A DNA stretch of 64,000 bases from Argentina anserina (GCF_933775445.1 NC_065877.1:24738001-24802000); one strand, 5' to 3'; shown: positions 47,345 to 60,544, numbered from the stretch's first letter. Notes: a model not told the origin generated them from the sequence alone. Numbers and translations are program-made.

Positions 47345-49677
47345 ATGTCTGTACCACTGGAACATGACTACATAGGCTTAGCAGAGACTTCTCCAATGGA
47401 AAGAAGCTCTGATAGGCTTTCCTCTTCCTCTGCTCACTCAAGCACAGAGGATGCCAAGACCTCTGCTTTCAACCTGAAGGAGACTGAGCTGAGGCTTGGC
47501 TTGCCTGGCTCTCAGTCTCCTGAGAGAAAACAAGGACTTGGTCTTTCCATTTTTGGCAAGGATTTGGAGGACAATAAGCAAAATGGCTACCCTCCAAACC
47601 CTTCAAGGACTAACCCTGTGTCTGGGGCTAAGAGGGGTTTCTCTGATGCCATTGATGAATCTTCCGAGAAATGGGTTTTTCGTATGAGTAACGGATCTGA
47701 GGCTGATAAAGGAGCAGCCTTGTTCTCTCCTAAAGGTGAGGGTAATGCTAAGACACAACAGCTATGTGTGTCTGGACAAACCAAGAAAGAAGTTGCTGCT
47801 TCTGTTGTTCCTCAGTCAAAGCCAGTCCAAGAGAAGCAGAAGCCTCAGGTCTCTGAGCATGTTACTCCTCCAGCTGCCAAGTAAGCTCACTTCTTTTCTC
47901 CGAGTAACTTCTCAAATTTCTTTTCTTCTGGGCTAATTTTGTACCGCACATGCCGTTTTGGTCACAAGAAAAGTTTGCTTTTAAAGAGAAGTAAGGAAGA
48001 TAATAATTGATCCATAAAGAAGAACAAAATTTGAAGTTTCATTTTTTGGTATAAATTTTTTATTTTTTGGGCCAAAATGTTTCGGCTATACTTGCAGAAT
48101 TCTAATTTGTAGATCAGCTGATCTGTTAAGTTGTTTTTATTATCTCTCAGGTTTTTCTCTCTCAATTTTTGTACTTCATATTCATTTTGTGGTTCTTTAG
48201 TAATTTTTCCTTCTGGTTTCTGCAATAGCCTTCATATAGGAGTAATTTTCTCTCTAGATGCGGTTTGATTGACTTGACTTGTATAACTGTTCATTAATCA
48301 ATGTTTAGAAATTTCATCACAGAAGTGGTACTTTGGTGAAAGGGTGAATTACTGACACTAAATCATATGTAACAGAGCACAGGTGGTAGGATGGCCCCCA
48401 ATTCGATCATTTCGAAAGAACACCATGGCCTCTAATTTGGCAAAAAACAGTGATGATGCCGACGGCAAACAAGGGTCCGGGTGTCTTTATGTGAAGGTTA
48501 GCATGGATGGTGCTCCATATCTAAGGAAGGTTGACCTTAAAATGTACAATAACTACATGGAACTCTCTATGGCTTTGGAGAAGATGTTTAGCTGCTTCAC
48601 AATTGGTACTGTTCTCTTTCTCTCTTTCACTCTCAGGTGCAAGGCACACATGCACTTGCTGACTGAGTTATAGGGTTTTGATCCGGAAAATAAATTAAGG
48701 CTGGTATTTAGTAAAAGCTGTTATAAAGCAGTTTCATTACAGGGATTTACTGGTAACAAGGTTTATCAGTTGACTCGATAGTCTCTATAACCAGAACAAG
48801 ATCAGCTGCCTTAAAAAGAATATTATGGTTTTTTTAAAGATGCATATGGTAAACCAGATGAACTACGTACTTATATCTGTAAGTGAATGGCTGTGATTCA
48901 GGGCAGTGCAGTTCTAATGGATTTCCAGAAAAGGATGGCCTGAGTGAGAGTCGGTTGATGGATCTTCTCCACGGTTCTGAATACGTTCTTACTTTTGAGG
49001 ACAAGGATGATGATTGGATGCTTGTCGGTGATGTTCCTTGGGGGTAAGTTCAGATGTTCTTTTTACACCCTTTGAAACTGAACTCCATGAAGAATGTAAA
49101 GTTTAAAATTGAAAATACTAGCAGATGGAATAGATACACCGTGATCTATGATTGTAGTTTTATTTTCAACTGATGTTGGATTGACTTATTGATGCATTTA
49201 AAGCAGTGTTCTGTGTTCTCATCTTGCAGATCAGGTCTTGTTATTATTATTTGTGTTTTTTTGAAAGGGATCAGTTTTGATACGCATAAATATTGATAAC
49301 CTAGCTTTTCCTTGAAGTATCTTGCATTTTCTAAGTTGTTTTGATCTGAGTTTCCTTACAGTTCGTGAGTTGTGCGATCATTTTATGTAATCAGTGTTTT
49401 GTATGTACAGGATGTTCACTGAGACATGTAGGAAATTAAGGATCATGAAAGGTTCAGAAGCAATTGGACTTGGTATGTTTCACTATTAAAATTACTGACT
49501 CAATCCTTTTGATTTACTGAATAGTGTATGATTTGATATCTACCTTTCCCAAAGTCTAATTATCTGTTTCTATTCTTGGCTGCAGCTCCAAGGGCTATGG
49601 GGCAAGAACCGCAACTAGTACACACCGTAGCATCTCATTTGGAAAAGGCAATGCTGACACCATTGAATCGACTTTAA
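47345..49677 (+). CDS. IAA27: Aux/IAA transcriptional repressor, IAA27/IAA8/IAA9 type
   Basis: Short-lived nuclear repressor that binds ARF factors and is degraded through TIR1/AFB when auxin is present. Exons: 47345-47880, 48376-48605, 48902-49043, 49411-49472 and 49586-49677, all GT-AG and in phase, giving 353 residues. The EAR domain [10 protein letters not shown] is at 47-55, a KR of the nuclear signal at about 95-96, and the degron [13 protein letters not shown] at 182-194. The C-terminal PB1 includes [10 protein letters not shown] and the acidic [14 protein letters not shown]. Two oddities: GDVPW is followed by G where the family has E, and after LAPRAM the protein reads on for 25 unrelated residues instead of stopping after a short basic end. 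The ATG was chosen over an upstream TTG-initiated extension because [12 protein letters not shown] is the family start. IAA27 is the closest name I recognise. Confidence 0.92.
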
Positions 49678-50326
49678 GTTGGGTGCTTGTTGCATATTCC
49701 TCCATTTTCTACCAATATCCTCGTTTTTGCGTATCTGAAGGACCGGCTATTGTCCTACTAGTTAGAAAAAAAAAACATCACTGGAATTGTCCAGGTTATG
49801 TGTTGTTTTGGTGTTATCTCTCGTGTCTCCATATATTCCAACTACTGTGTAAAAGGTATGCTGCTTGCAAATCCTTGTTTTATTTTCGTAAGAACAAATG
49901 CTTATCGGTTTCGGTGGTACGCTGTAAGGATGAAACTGAGCTTTTTATTAGCAACCTCAAAATTCATGTTCATCATAAACAATTATGGACCAAATTATGT
50001 AAACTCAGCATATCATGAAACGCAACTCCAAATAGAACAGCTTTAAACTAAATCCAAAGCTTCCAAACATTGTAAAAATTAATTAAATTTATAAGCATTA
50101 CAACAGACCTGGTAACTCAAACGGTTTGGATAAGATCGTGGACAGCTTAAGGATAAGTGAAATCGATTCAGCTATGACATGATACTAGTACAGAACAGTT
50201 GTCACTACAGGAAGGCAAACCAAGGAAATGAAGAAGCAAGAACGCTATGAGAGAATGAGAGCAAAATTCATATTATGAACAAACTATGGAAACCTAAACA
50301 AGCATCTTCATTTTCTAACTCTAAAG
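49678..50326. other. 3' flanks of two convergent genes
   Basis: Between the Aux/IAA stop and the stop of the minus-strand methyltransferase-like gene. It should contain both 3' untranslated regions. The ORFs here have no coding features. Confidence 0.5.
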
Positions 50327-53029
50327 TTACTGTTTAGATATCTGAATGTGAACCATCTGAGTGTATCCGTTAAATACAGAAGTATCAAATCTGGTTAAAC
50401 CAAGTCGTTGGAATAAGCCATACCGACCATCTTCAACAATGGGAGGTGGTGCACGAGCAGGATCATACCTAGTCTGATGTGTGAGCGATGGTCCTGCCAC
50501 TGGTGGCAGCTCCCAGTAAACATCAAGAATTGATTCCACAAACCGGCTGTTCTGAAAATGTTCTGCATATGGTATTAACTTATGGCTGTGGTTAAAGTTA
50601 TCCCTCATGTACCCTCTAACACCCCACCATGCATCATCTGGTCCACAAAGTTCTTCAATATTAACCGCTTTCTCCCAGAAATGCTTCCTTTTTGACCTAA
50701 TCCGAGCTTCATCACTGTCTTTAAAGCAACTGTGACCACCTCCTAAAGTACACAAATGGAAAATATAGTTTGAATCAAATCCAGCAACACTTTTAATGTC
50801 AATTTTGTGGAACTTGTAGCTTTCAGAGTTAACTTTTGAACCATCAATCACAGGCAAGCAATGAGTTTTTTTTTTCCTTATGGAAACAAGGGTATCTTGA
50901 TCTTTGACCCGACTAGTCCCTAGGCTTCCTGCCTGACCCCATAACATTTGGGAAACCGGAAACACTAGCTTATTTTTTTATTTTTCACTAGGTTGGTACC
51001 ATGGGAGAGGGTCGAACCCCAGACCACTTGGGAGCAAACCAAGTGACTGACCGCTATACCAACAACCCTTTCATTGTTAGAATGAGTTACAGATAGATGC
51101 TTACTTGCTTACACACGATCTTTCGGTGACCCCTAAAGTTTTGATAAAAATTGTTTCTAGAATTCAACAAACTATTATCATTCAAAATTTGACAACTTAA
51201 GTTAGGCTTCAGGAGAAAAGTATGAAAACAAAGGCATGGTTGCGTGTTGTAAAACATAAAGCATACGAAATAAAAATAGAAATGATAAGAAAAGTATCAT
51301 GAGGTAATATGCACCTCTAATGTAGGATTGATCACATATCTGCCTTAAGGAATAATGATCGCCAGTTCCAGTATCATAATTGTCCTCAAAAACCATATGG
51401 CGAAATCCAGCCTTCAGAGCCTGCTTTATTCTGCTCATCAAAACATCGAATATGAAAACTATCAGCAACCAATAATGGTTATCATGAAATTGTACTGAGA
51501 TATGATATTGCAGGTACCTTTTCAATTCATTCTGATGGTCATCAAAAAAGATAAGAACACGGCTGAGATCAGTAATCCCATGTTTCTTCATCACTTTTTC
51601 CCAATCAACACTCCCAAAATCAACGAAGTCTTTTCCAGCAAAGTATGTACAGTTTTCATCAACATATGCAGGCCCCTTCTTCAGATACTTCTCAGGATGC
51701 CGTGGTGAGAGGGACACAATTGGCTTGTCCGGCATTGCTTGTCGCAAAACCCAAGTGGAATGCCCCTTGAACGCACCACTCTCAATCATCAAATCTGGCT
51801 TCAGCCATTGCGCAATAAACCAGAGACCAAAGCTGTGGTCAAATCCCATCCCATACATGTTGTTTTGGATCGGTCGGGTTTCATAGATTGGTACAAACAC
51901 TTCCAGCGCCTTGATCAAATCCTTTGTTGTCCAATCAACTGTTTTTCCATGTTTCGATCTGCCTTTTTGCCAAGGATGAGATTATAAGAATCAAACAAAA
52001 ATACAATCTCATACCAAAAACAAGCAACTCAGACCAATCAAAGCAACCAAAAAAATCCTAACATTCACTATCACAAACTGATAAAGACTCTAACTTTAAC
52101 CACACTTCTAAGCTGCAGATTATACTGGGGAGCTATATACAATCAAGATAGCAATTTTTATAATGACTTTGGTATATACATCACTATTTGAATCACAGAT
52201 TTCTAGTATCAATTTACATACCCAGTGCCAGTAGTTCATAAGCAAATCGTCAGCAACAATATTTAACAGTGCATTGAGTTATCTGAACTAAACAAAGGAA
52301 CCCAAAAAAATCCTAACACTCCCTTTACTATGAACTCATAAAGATCCTGACTTTAACCATCAAAATGCTTAAAATCAGAGCACTTTTTACAATGAAAAAT
52401 TAAAATCATCATAACTTGTTATAATGAATTTGGTAATACATCGAAAATTGATTTCTAGTATAAACCATAAAGGCCAGTGTCACTAAGGTCATTAGCAAAT
52501 CCTCAGCGGCTAAAGTTAATGGTGCATTAAGTCTAAACTAAACTAAAAACAACAAGTTGTTGTCATGAGATTTAAATCCACCCCTGAATGATGAATGGGC
52601 TATCAGAATTAAAATCAAAAGCTCAGATCCAAGAGTAAAGACCGCGACTTTAGGTTAATTGAGATCCGACCCGACCCGGAAATACTTACACCAGGGGACG
52701 CCGAGGGATCCGAAATCGGACTCGAGGCCGTCGAAGCCGGAGCGGGAGGCGGGGTCGTAGGGGGAGACGCAGACGAATCGGCGGGAGTTGAAGATGAGGG
52801 AGAAGATGAGGAGGACGACGAAGGCGAGGAGGAGGAGGCAGGGCCAGACGGGTCCGGTTCGGGTCAAGTAGTTGGTGATGCGGGTGGTGAAGAAGGAGAG
52901 GGGGAGGTGTTTCTTGGTCTTGGATTCGTCGTCTTCGGCGTCGGGATGGGAGGCGTAGCGGCGGGAGGAGAGGACGCGGTCGAGAATTTTGGTTGGGGCT
53001 TTTCCGGCGGGAGGAGACAGGAGACTCAT
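50327..53029 (-). CDS. Type II membrane protein with a methyltransferase-like luminal domain, function unknown
   Basis: Four exons on the minus strand: 53029-52690, 51962-51518, 51430-51315 and 50742-50327. All have GT-AG borders and matching phases, giving 438 residues. A basic cytosolic N-terminus is followed by one membrane span at about 60-81 (WPCLLLLAFVVLLIFSLIF), as in Golgi type II proteins. The next conserved region includes VPWCRSKHGKTVDWT, YGMGFDHSFGLWFIAQWL and LMIESGAFKGHSTWVLRQAM; the last resembles motif I of SAM-dependent or CmcI-like methyltransferases. IFFDDHQNELKR and MVFEDNYDTGTGDHYSL supply acidic residues that could bind ligand or metal. I recognise it as a conserved plant protein without an established role. 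The start is the only ATG before the span. A SINE lies in intron 3. Confidence 0.85.
50866..51068 (-). mobile_element. tRNA-derived SINE in an intron
   Basis: Read on the minus strand, the element opens gggttgttggtatagcggtc, with an A-box-like tatagcggtcagt, and has a perfect B box, ggttcgaccct, about 40 bp on. It continues as a tRNA-unrelated body and ends in a 10-A tail (50866-50875). aatgag occurs next to both borders, a possible target duplication if the 5' end extends to about 51080. It lies in intron 3 of the methyltransferase-like gene in the gene's own orientation, and the intron's splice sites are outside it. Confidence 0.82.
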
Positions 53030-53376
53030 TTCTTCCTGTGATATTTCGGAGCCAACGAGAGTGAGAAAGAGAGTGAGAGAGGGAGCCTCGTCCAGTGTGG
53101 GGTAAATTAAATGGGTTTGTTCACTTTGTCGATATATAAGAGGGTATAATAGGAAATTAGGAAGAGGAAAGAGAAATTTATCGGAAAATATATATTTAAT
53201 TTATTTAAATCATGTTCGGTTATAATACTGGATTGTACATATTCTAATATTGTATCTGATGTAATTGAAAAGTGAGAGCATTCTAACGAGCACTACTAAG
53301 TTGATGACTTTCTAGTTTCGCCAACTTTTCGATCACAGCTCGATCGTTTAGTAAAAAAGGACTATGTATCCACAAT
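53030..53376. other. Upstream flank of the methyltransferase-like gene
   Basis: Purine/pyrimidine-biased leader (53030-53100) followed by AT-rich sequence that should contain the minus-strand promoter. No specific site identified. Confidence 0.45.
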
Positions 53377-54041
53377 TAAGGGTGTAAATGAGCTGAGCCG
53401 AGCCAAATATTAGTTTGTTCATGTTTGGCTCATTTTCATTCGATCGAGCTCGAGCTGGGCTAAAATTTGATTTTTGTGCTTCATGTTCAAGCTTGACTCG
53501 GCTTGAAAAAGCTCGAGCTGAGCTCGGGCCGGCTCATTTTATTAGATGAGATCGAACTCGAATTGAGCGGCCTTAAATGTATGAAATTAAAATTTTAAAA
53601 TTTAGAAATTAAAAAGAAAAATTTGAAATCTATATCATAGCATCACACAAAATCCCTTATATTTGTAATAAACTAAAAATAACAAATCAAACTTGTTATT
53701 GAACTTAAAGTTTTTAACTAATTATTATAGAAAGAAGTCTTTCAGTTCTTTCCAACTAATATTATATTTTAATATTATTTCTTATATAAAAATTATACTT
53801 TATGTATACTATAAAAGTTAATGAGTGAAAGTTTATTAACGAACCGAGCTTTTAACAAGTTCGAGCTAGCTCGCGAGCTCAACGAGTCGAACGAGTTGAA
53901 TACTTATTGTTCAAACTCGGCTCATTTTCAAGGTCGGGCTTAATATTGAACTCAAACTCGGCTCATTTAATTTTACAAGCTCAAGCCGAACAGACTAAAA
54001 GCGAGCCGAACACGAGCAGCTTGAGCTTACTTACAGTCCTA
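53377..54041. mobile_element. hAT-like non-autonomous element, copy 2
   Basis: Starts taagggtgtaaatgagctga and ends, inverted, taggactgtaagtaagctca. The 8-bp flanks tccacaat / tccacagt (53369-53376 and 54042-54049) match at 7 of 8, the size expected for hAT. The internal layout, including the AT-rich core with aaaattatactttat, is shared with copy 1 at 37842-38480. Confidence 0.8.
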
Positions 54042-54514
54042 TCCACAGTTCGACTATTTAGTTAATAAGGATCAAGTATCCACAGCTCGACCGTTTAGTT
54101 CTTAAGTCACTTATGCAATTTTTTCTAAATTAAAAATTATTAAAATATTTATAAATGTGATTTACCAATTATAAACTTAATTAGTTTATTCTGATAGATT
54201 TTATTTGTCTATTGATTTAATGTAGTTTGATACCTTAATTATCGTTAATTTGGTTAAAAATTTATATAAGTAATCTATGTATATATAGATTTAAAATCTG
54301 AATGGTTAATATGCTATAATGTGATTGAAAAGTGCGTCTTAAAAACCATTAATAAATAAGTCTCCAATTACTCTACAAATACCTCATGAGAAGACTCTTG
54401 TATACAACTTAATATGTGTTTTCAAGACCTAACATTTGAAAATATTATGATGGAAGCCTGTGGTGCTAGGAATGCAACACTACCATACAAGTTATTGTAT
54501 TTTATGTCAAAATT

Positions 54515-55517
54515 GGGTCTAGTTCAAGGACCACATAATTTTACACAATATTTTACACAATTTTCTAGCCATCATATCCAATTAGGTTTAATGGTCTTGA
54601 TTAGTTTTTCAAATGATGTGGCAAATGACATGGATTTATTTGTATTTCTCAGCCAAGAAATAACTTTAATTGAAAATATAAATAAACAAAAACAAAAAAC
54701 AATGTGAAGAACATAGATGTATTATTCTTCAGAAACGAGAAGAAGTAGGTGCGCCCGGCACCTGCAAAGACAACAAGCTAGTAGCGCGGGTATAATATGA
54801 AAAATAAAGGGGTTTCAAGTGAAATTGATAAAGTGGTCAAGTGGTGTGGTGAATAAAGAACTAGGATTTCAATTTGATGGTTCAAAAATCGCAATTTTGG
54901 GGAGAATTACTCACGGTTCATCTGGGATGGTGATTCTAAACTAAATGTATGTAGATCGTGGTGCATAGTTGCAGGGTGTTATGATATCTATAATAGTGGT
55001 TCCTAAATGAGGTGAATCATAATCGAAAATACTACCTATTAGAGAAAAATAATTAGTTGACATGAAAATCAATTCCTAGATGCATATCGTTCTTTTGAGA
55101 ATCTGGTTCTTGCTTCATTTTATCTTCATGAGATTTCATATTTTTATGTAATAACAATTTGAGGGCAAAGATCTGCAAAAAAAAAAAAAAGAGATCAAAG
55201 ATGAGAAACCGTATACACAAGCTTTAAATAACCATATTGATCCTATGAAGGTGGTGTAATTTTATCTAAAGATCCTTTTAGTTGATTTGTTTCTATCATT
55301 TTACCCTGGGTTGAAGATGATCAATGCTAGCTCCTTTCTCAATTTTTGTTTTGATTTTTAAGAGTATTTGAATTATGTTTATTTATTTCTTAGTTGAGAA
55401 ACACAAATAAATCCATGTCATTTGCCACATCATGTGGAAACTAATCAAGACCATTAAATCTAATTAGATATAATGACTAGAAAACTGTGTAAAATTATGT
55501 GGCCCTTGAACCGGACC
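54515..55517. mobile_element. Non-autonomous Mutator-like element with ~150-bp TIRs
   Basis: A perfect 9-bp duplication, gtcaaaatt, flanks it (54506-54514 and 55518-55526). The inverted ends read gggtctagttcaaggaccac and (right, reverse complement) ggtccggttcaagggccac, and continue with high similarity through aattttacaca, tttaatggtcttgattagtt and gatgtggcaaatgacatgga. No transposase. Confidence 0.88.
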
Positions 55518-55526
55518 GTCAAAATT

Positions 55527-56228
55527 ATAAGCCTTAGTCACACTAAAAATTGATTAATAGTGTTTTATATGTCGTTATTGATACTTATTCAAGTTTTAGT
55601 CTTTCTAATATATTTTATAAGTTGCATCTAAACTATTATTTCTTAGTGTCTGGAATACGACGTCATCTTATAAGGCATATTATAAGACATTTTATTTGTC
55701 ACATGCACACTAAAATTTTTTTGTCCTCATTGAAACTTGATCAAGGTTTTAATTTTTTAAAGTCTGGCATATGAAAAAAATTATGATAACGGTCCTGTAA
55801 TACAACACAACTTATGGCACCATCAGATTTAATTTTTAATCAAGTCAAAACTGCTGTCTGAAGGTTTTTTGACCTAGTGTTTTTAATCAAGTTTTAGAGA
55901 CATATTGTATGATGATCGATACGCGTGTGAAATTGAGGAAGATCACATGGGACTATGTTGCTCATTAGAATACTACTCCAACGTACAATGTCATTCAATT
56001 CTGTGCGGCAGTTATACCTTCACTTAGTTCACTACCAATTAAAGTAGAAAGTCATTACACCATATCGCTAGGCATTGCATCAATGCATACCAAAAAATCC
56101 ATTACACCATTTTAAGTTGCATCTAAACATTTGATTGATTTCGATCATCACCATAGTCATTCACCAACAAACTCATTTCATCATATGCTCCATCACCAAT
56201 CTCCTAGCTCTCATATTCTCAATAAGGA
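55527..56228. other. Intergenic DNA upstream of the WD40 pseudogene
   Basis: No gene recognised. The long plus-strand ORF that starts at 56131 is out of frame with the WD40 protein in its first part and only enters the correct frame after a frameshift at about 56509. Confidence 0.5.
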
Positions 56229-57519
56229 ATGGCCTCACAGAACTACTCTCCCTCAACCCCATCTTTTGCGACAGAGAAAAACGAGCGCTTCACTGGCTTC
56301 ACAAGAGGCATTATTTCAACCAAAGAACCCTCCTTCTCACAATTTCCTTATACCTCACCTCGCCGTAGCAACAATGACGTCTCTCCTTCTTTTTCCCGAA
56401 CACGAAGCCGCCACGCTTGCCCGACCTCCTCACCGCCTACCGCTGCATATCCTCCGTCCTCAAAAAGGACGGCCAGATCTTGTCCATCGCCGCCTCCAAT
56501 GGCCTAGTTACTCCGGCTCAGATACCAATGTCATTAGGGTTTGGAAGCTACCCGAGTTTATAGAATGCGGGCAGCTCAAGACCAAAGCTTGCATGGTGGT
56601 GGCACTGGAGGTGTCTCATCATAGGGTTTATGCTGCTTATGGTGACGGCAAGGTGATAATATGGCAGAGAACATGGGATGGAGGATTGAAGCATCAGAGA
56701 TTGGCTACGATTCCCAAAATGGGTAGTTATGTCCGGAGCTTTTACATTGCAGGGAAAGATAAGACGGTAAGTACGTACAAGCGAGGTGTCCGACATTTGT
56801 TTGGTTTGTATCCGTGTTTATTGATACTATGCATGGTTGGTGTGTCAGTTAGGAGCTATATATCCTTCTTTGTTTGATACATGCATGCTTGTGTGCGACT
56901 AAGAATATTGATGAATGACATGTAGGGTAGAGAAGTGTTAATTACTTAATCTAATTGGTTGTGCCCTAATTACTTAATATTTGGATTGGAGTAAATCTAG
57001 CTACACAGAACAGATTATAGAATGAGCTTACAGATCTTCTGGACTTAATTATTGGAGTTGAACTTAGTTACATGAAGGAAAATGATTGTTAACCTTAAAA
57101 ATTTAGGCCTCAAAGAACTTAATCTTATGTGTCATGTTTAGTCACATAGACACATCATATATTTTTCAAATTTATGCAATATCATTGTTAAGTAGAAAAA
57201 CAATCAAAATCTTTTCCAAATCTAATGGGTTTTTTTTAGTATTTAAAAATGAGTTTTTATTCATATCTATCAAATTAGCACTTAGACCTCCTTGATGAGT
57301 GGACCTTTAATTTACTTTTATAATATAGTGAAATGTTATTTATACCTCCATATTTTTCCCAAAATGGCCATAGTCCAATTGAATTAATAAAATTATATCA
57401 TACCTCTAAAATTATTGATTAGATCTCCTTTAATTTTGAACATTCGACAATGATATTTTTTTTATTCAATAAGTCCTTAACTTTTTTCGAGATTCAAAGC
57501 ATGTTTGTTTAGATTACAG

Positions 57520-60120
57520 TCTAAGTAGCACGGACACGGACACGAGTGTTCGTATTGGATACGATACGATACGTTGACACGACATATCAATTTTTTTTGG
57601 ACACGGACACATGGTGGAAACTTTAATTAAATATTACTTTAAATATAAATTTATACATATATTATATAGAAAATTCTATTATATGACACTTTCTAACATT
57701 CTCTTGTGTTTTAAAAACGTTTTACTTAAATTTGTGATACAGCGTTAATTAAAACGTTTATAATAAACCCTGTAAAACATCATCGTTAGTATAGAATAAG
57801 CATGGATCGTTCTTTCCGGAGAATTGAAGGGAACTCTAAACTTTTAGTGTAAACAAATAATGGGGGGTTTGAGATTGATTATTAACTATTAAAATAAAAC
57901 CTAAATTACTATTTACATGATCGACTTCTCTTTAACAAACTTAAACCAAATTTACCATTACACCACATAATTACAAGTTCGAACCTATCATGCATTCTAG
58001 TTCAACCAATTACATATTTTTTAGACACCAATACAATTAGAGCCTTAGGGGATCATCTAATCATGCAAGATTTCAATTAACATTTAGATTGACTTAGGGT
58101 CTAATCTAAATTTGCATGTAATCGAATTCAATAACACTTGGAGTAGAAATCAAACAAGATTACATTTAAGCACCAAATCTTTGTTGGAGACATGTTTCAT
58201 GTGTGGCGTCACCTACCATGGTTTCACATGAAAATTTCCAGAATTTTTACCACTTTTAATCAACACAAACCGAACCGACTTAGGGCATGATTTGATTTCT
58301 GTCAATATGGTTGATGAATCTAACACTCAAACACAATTTTAGGGACTGCATCCAAGCACTAAATTCATATGCACATATCTGAAAATTATCTAAAAATATG
58401 AGAAAGATGATTAGAACACAACAATAAAAATATAAAACTTCAATAATTATAAGAACATAAATTCGGTATAGTTATAAAAAATATCAAATATAATCTGAAA
58501 ATTATAAAACAAATACAAAACAAATATTTCCACATAAACAACAACTTACAATCTTCATAGACAAAGAATTGTAGATTAACACAAATAGACGAAGCCATGG
58601 AGATGAGTTGCGAGAATCACACGTTGTAAGAACCTTAGAGGTACGACTGCAATAAGTGAAACTCGGTGGAGATAATGAAAGTTTTGGGGTGGATGGCTTG
58701 GTTAATTTGTGAGGGAAGTTTATGGTAGTGTTTTGGTAGAGTTTTGGCTCTTGAATGCAAATGAGAAGTGATCTTATTTGAGAGATGAATCCATGTATAT
58801 ATAGAGGAAAGAATGAGGGTAGTTGCATCTTTCCTCATATTATAATGTCATGATTTAATCCCTTAAATCATGGCAAGTTTTATTCCCTAAAACATGTCAT
58901 GCTTTAATCCCTTAAATCATGCTATATTTTATTCCCTAAAACATGTCATGCTTTAGTCCCTTAATGATCATCTTATATTTAATTGTTGCATGATTTGGCT
59001 CAATCTCTTTTTCTTTAATTATCTCTTCAATCCAATCTGAAAATAAGAAAATAAAATCATAAGTAAGAGATAATTAGATTCAAAACATAACAAGAATTCC
59101 TAGTCAAACTAGGACTCTAGACCAATTATGCGTTTTAAACTCATGTAAGCACAAAAATGCATCCAATACCGCTCAAGACTCTTACTATTACTCAATGACT
59201 TAATAGTACAACAATAAAGGCTAAGCAAAGTACAAATTGAGGTAAAAAACATGTTAAGAACGTCGCACAAAGTGCTTCATTTCAATTTGTGTTACGCGAC
59301 TGAATTATAACCAACTGATCTAACAATGTCAAATCTCCCTCGTCGAATCAAATTTTAAAATACCAGAGTTTGGGCTATTGGGGTAAGGCTTGAGAAATTC
59401 CAACCCTTCTACTAGAAACCCATTTTTTTTCGTTCACCAAAAAAAAAACTAAGCCCACTTCTCCTCTTTCATTTTCTTCTCCACCGACAACTCAGTACCC
59501 ACTTCTTTCTTCTTCTTCTCCACCGAGCATCGCACCACACCTTCTCATTCACCTTGCAGCGCCGTCGTCGATCCGGCGAGACTCGAGCATACATCACTGT
59601 CATCGGAATCGTCTCCTCATTCTCTTCAAAACTATGGTCTCAAAACATCCATCAAAGTTCGAACTCCACAACCTGGGATTAGAGGCTGATGGAAAAGCTT
59701 GAATCTCTGGCAAATTATTCATCTTCGGCGAGCTCCTTGGTCTCTGTTTGGTAAACCCAGTCCTCCTCCATAGCTATTTACTTGATTCAAATCGGATCCT
59801 AATCTTCCCCATCCTTCCTTCTTTGTTTTGATTTTGGGCATGAAACCTTAGGGCCGGCGAGCCAAATGAAGACTCCGAGGTGAGTTTGGAATGCAGTAGA
59901 TGACTTAGAGACGCTTCGGTGTGGTAGCAGCAGCTTGAATTCAAGAAACCGAACTCAATTCGCGTGTCCCTTTAAGGACACGATTGCGTCCAAATACCAA
60001 TTCGAGTGTCCAAGCCGTGTTCAGATATCAGTTCGCGTGTCCGAGTGTATTACTGTGTGTCTGTATTCGTGTCTGACACGGACACACAATACGTGACTCT
60101 GGTGCCGTGTCCATGATACA
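57520..60120. mobile_element. Mutator-like element with 10-bp TSD, gacacggacacg ends
   Basis: A perfect 10-bp duplication, tagattacag, flanks it (57510-57519 and 60121-60130). The ends carry gtagcacggacacgg on the left and gtatcatggacacgg (reverse complement) on the right, with repeated cggacacg motifs inside both. The 2.6-kb interior has no transposase. 59450-59900 is C-rich and leader-like (cttcttcttctccaccga, cgccgtcgtcgatccggcga), perhaps a captured host-gene fragment. Confidence 0.82.
58846..58970. repeat. 49-bp tandem repeat, about 2.5 copies
   Basis: tgtcatg(a/c)ttta(a/g)tccctta recurs at 58846, 58895 and 58944, exactly 49 bp apart, with intervening tattccctaaaaca. It lies in the nested Mutator-like element. 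Confidence 0.9.
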
Positions 60121-60544
60121 TAGATTACAGTACAACATCATATATATATATATTTATATTTAAGTTTTTAATCCCATCATTAATCATGAAAAATGCGGTG
60201 GAACCGAAAAATAAACTTACCGTAATTAGAAGCTAAATCACAAACATATATTTCAACCGAGTGTGCGAGCATCATGCATATTTCAGAAAATACATCAGTC
60301 ACTGCCCATAAATTATATAACCTTTCAAAATGACATTAAATTTTACTTAATTATCGTTTGTGAATGATTCTGGATATATAATTCTTGGACTCATTTTATT
60401 TTATTTCTTTTAATTTATATTTGTACTCTTAATGTTTTTTTTTGTCATTCCATATACATTGACTTTTCAATGTTAATATGAAAAAAGAAGGAGGTTGATG
60501 TGTCAATTTAGGAGGTATGAATATAAGCTCCCTATCTAAAAACC

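Noticed and set aside
50995..51068. Possible tRNA gene on the minus strand
   Set aside because: The B box and 5' part look tRNA-like, but no acceptor stem closes and the sequence continues to an A tail; it is a SINE head.
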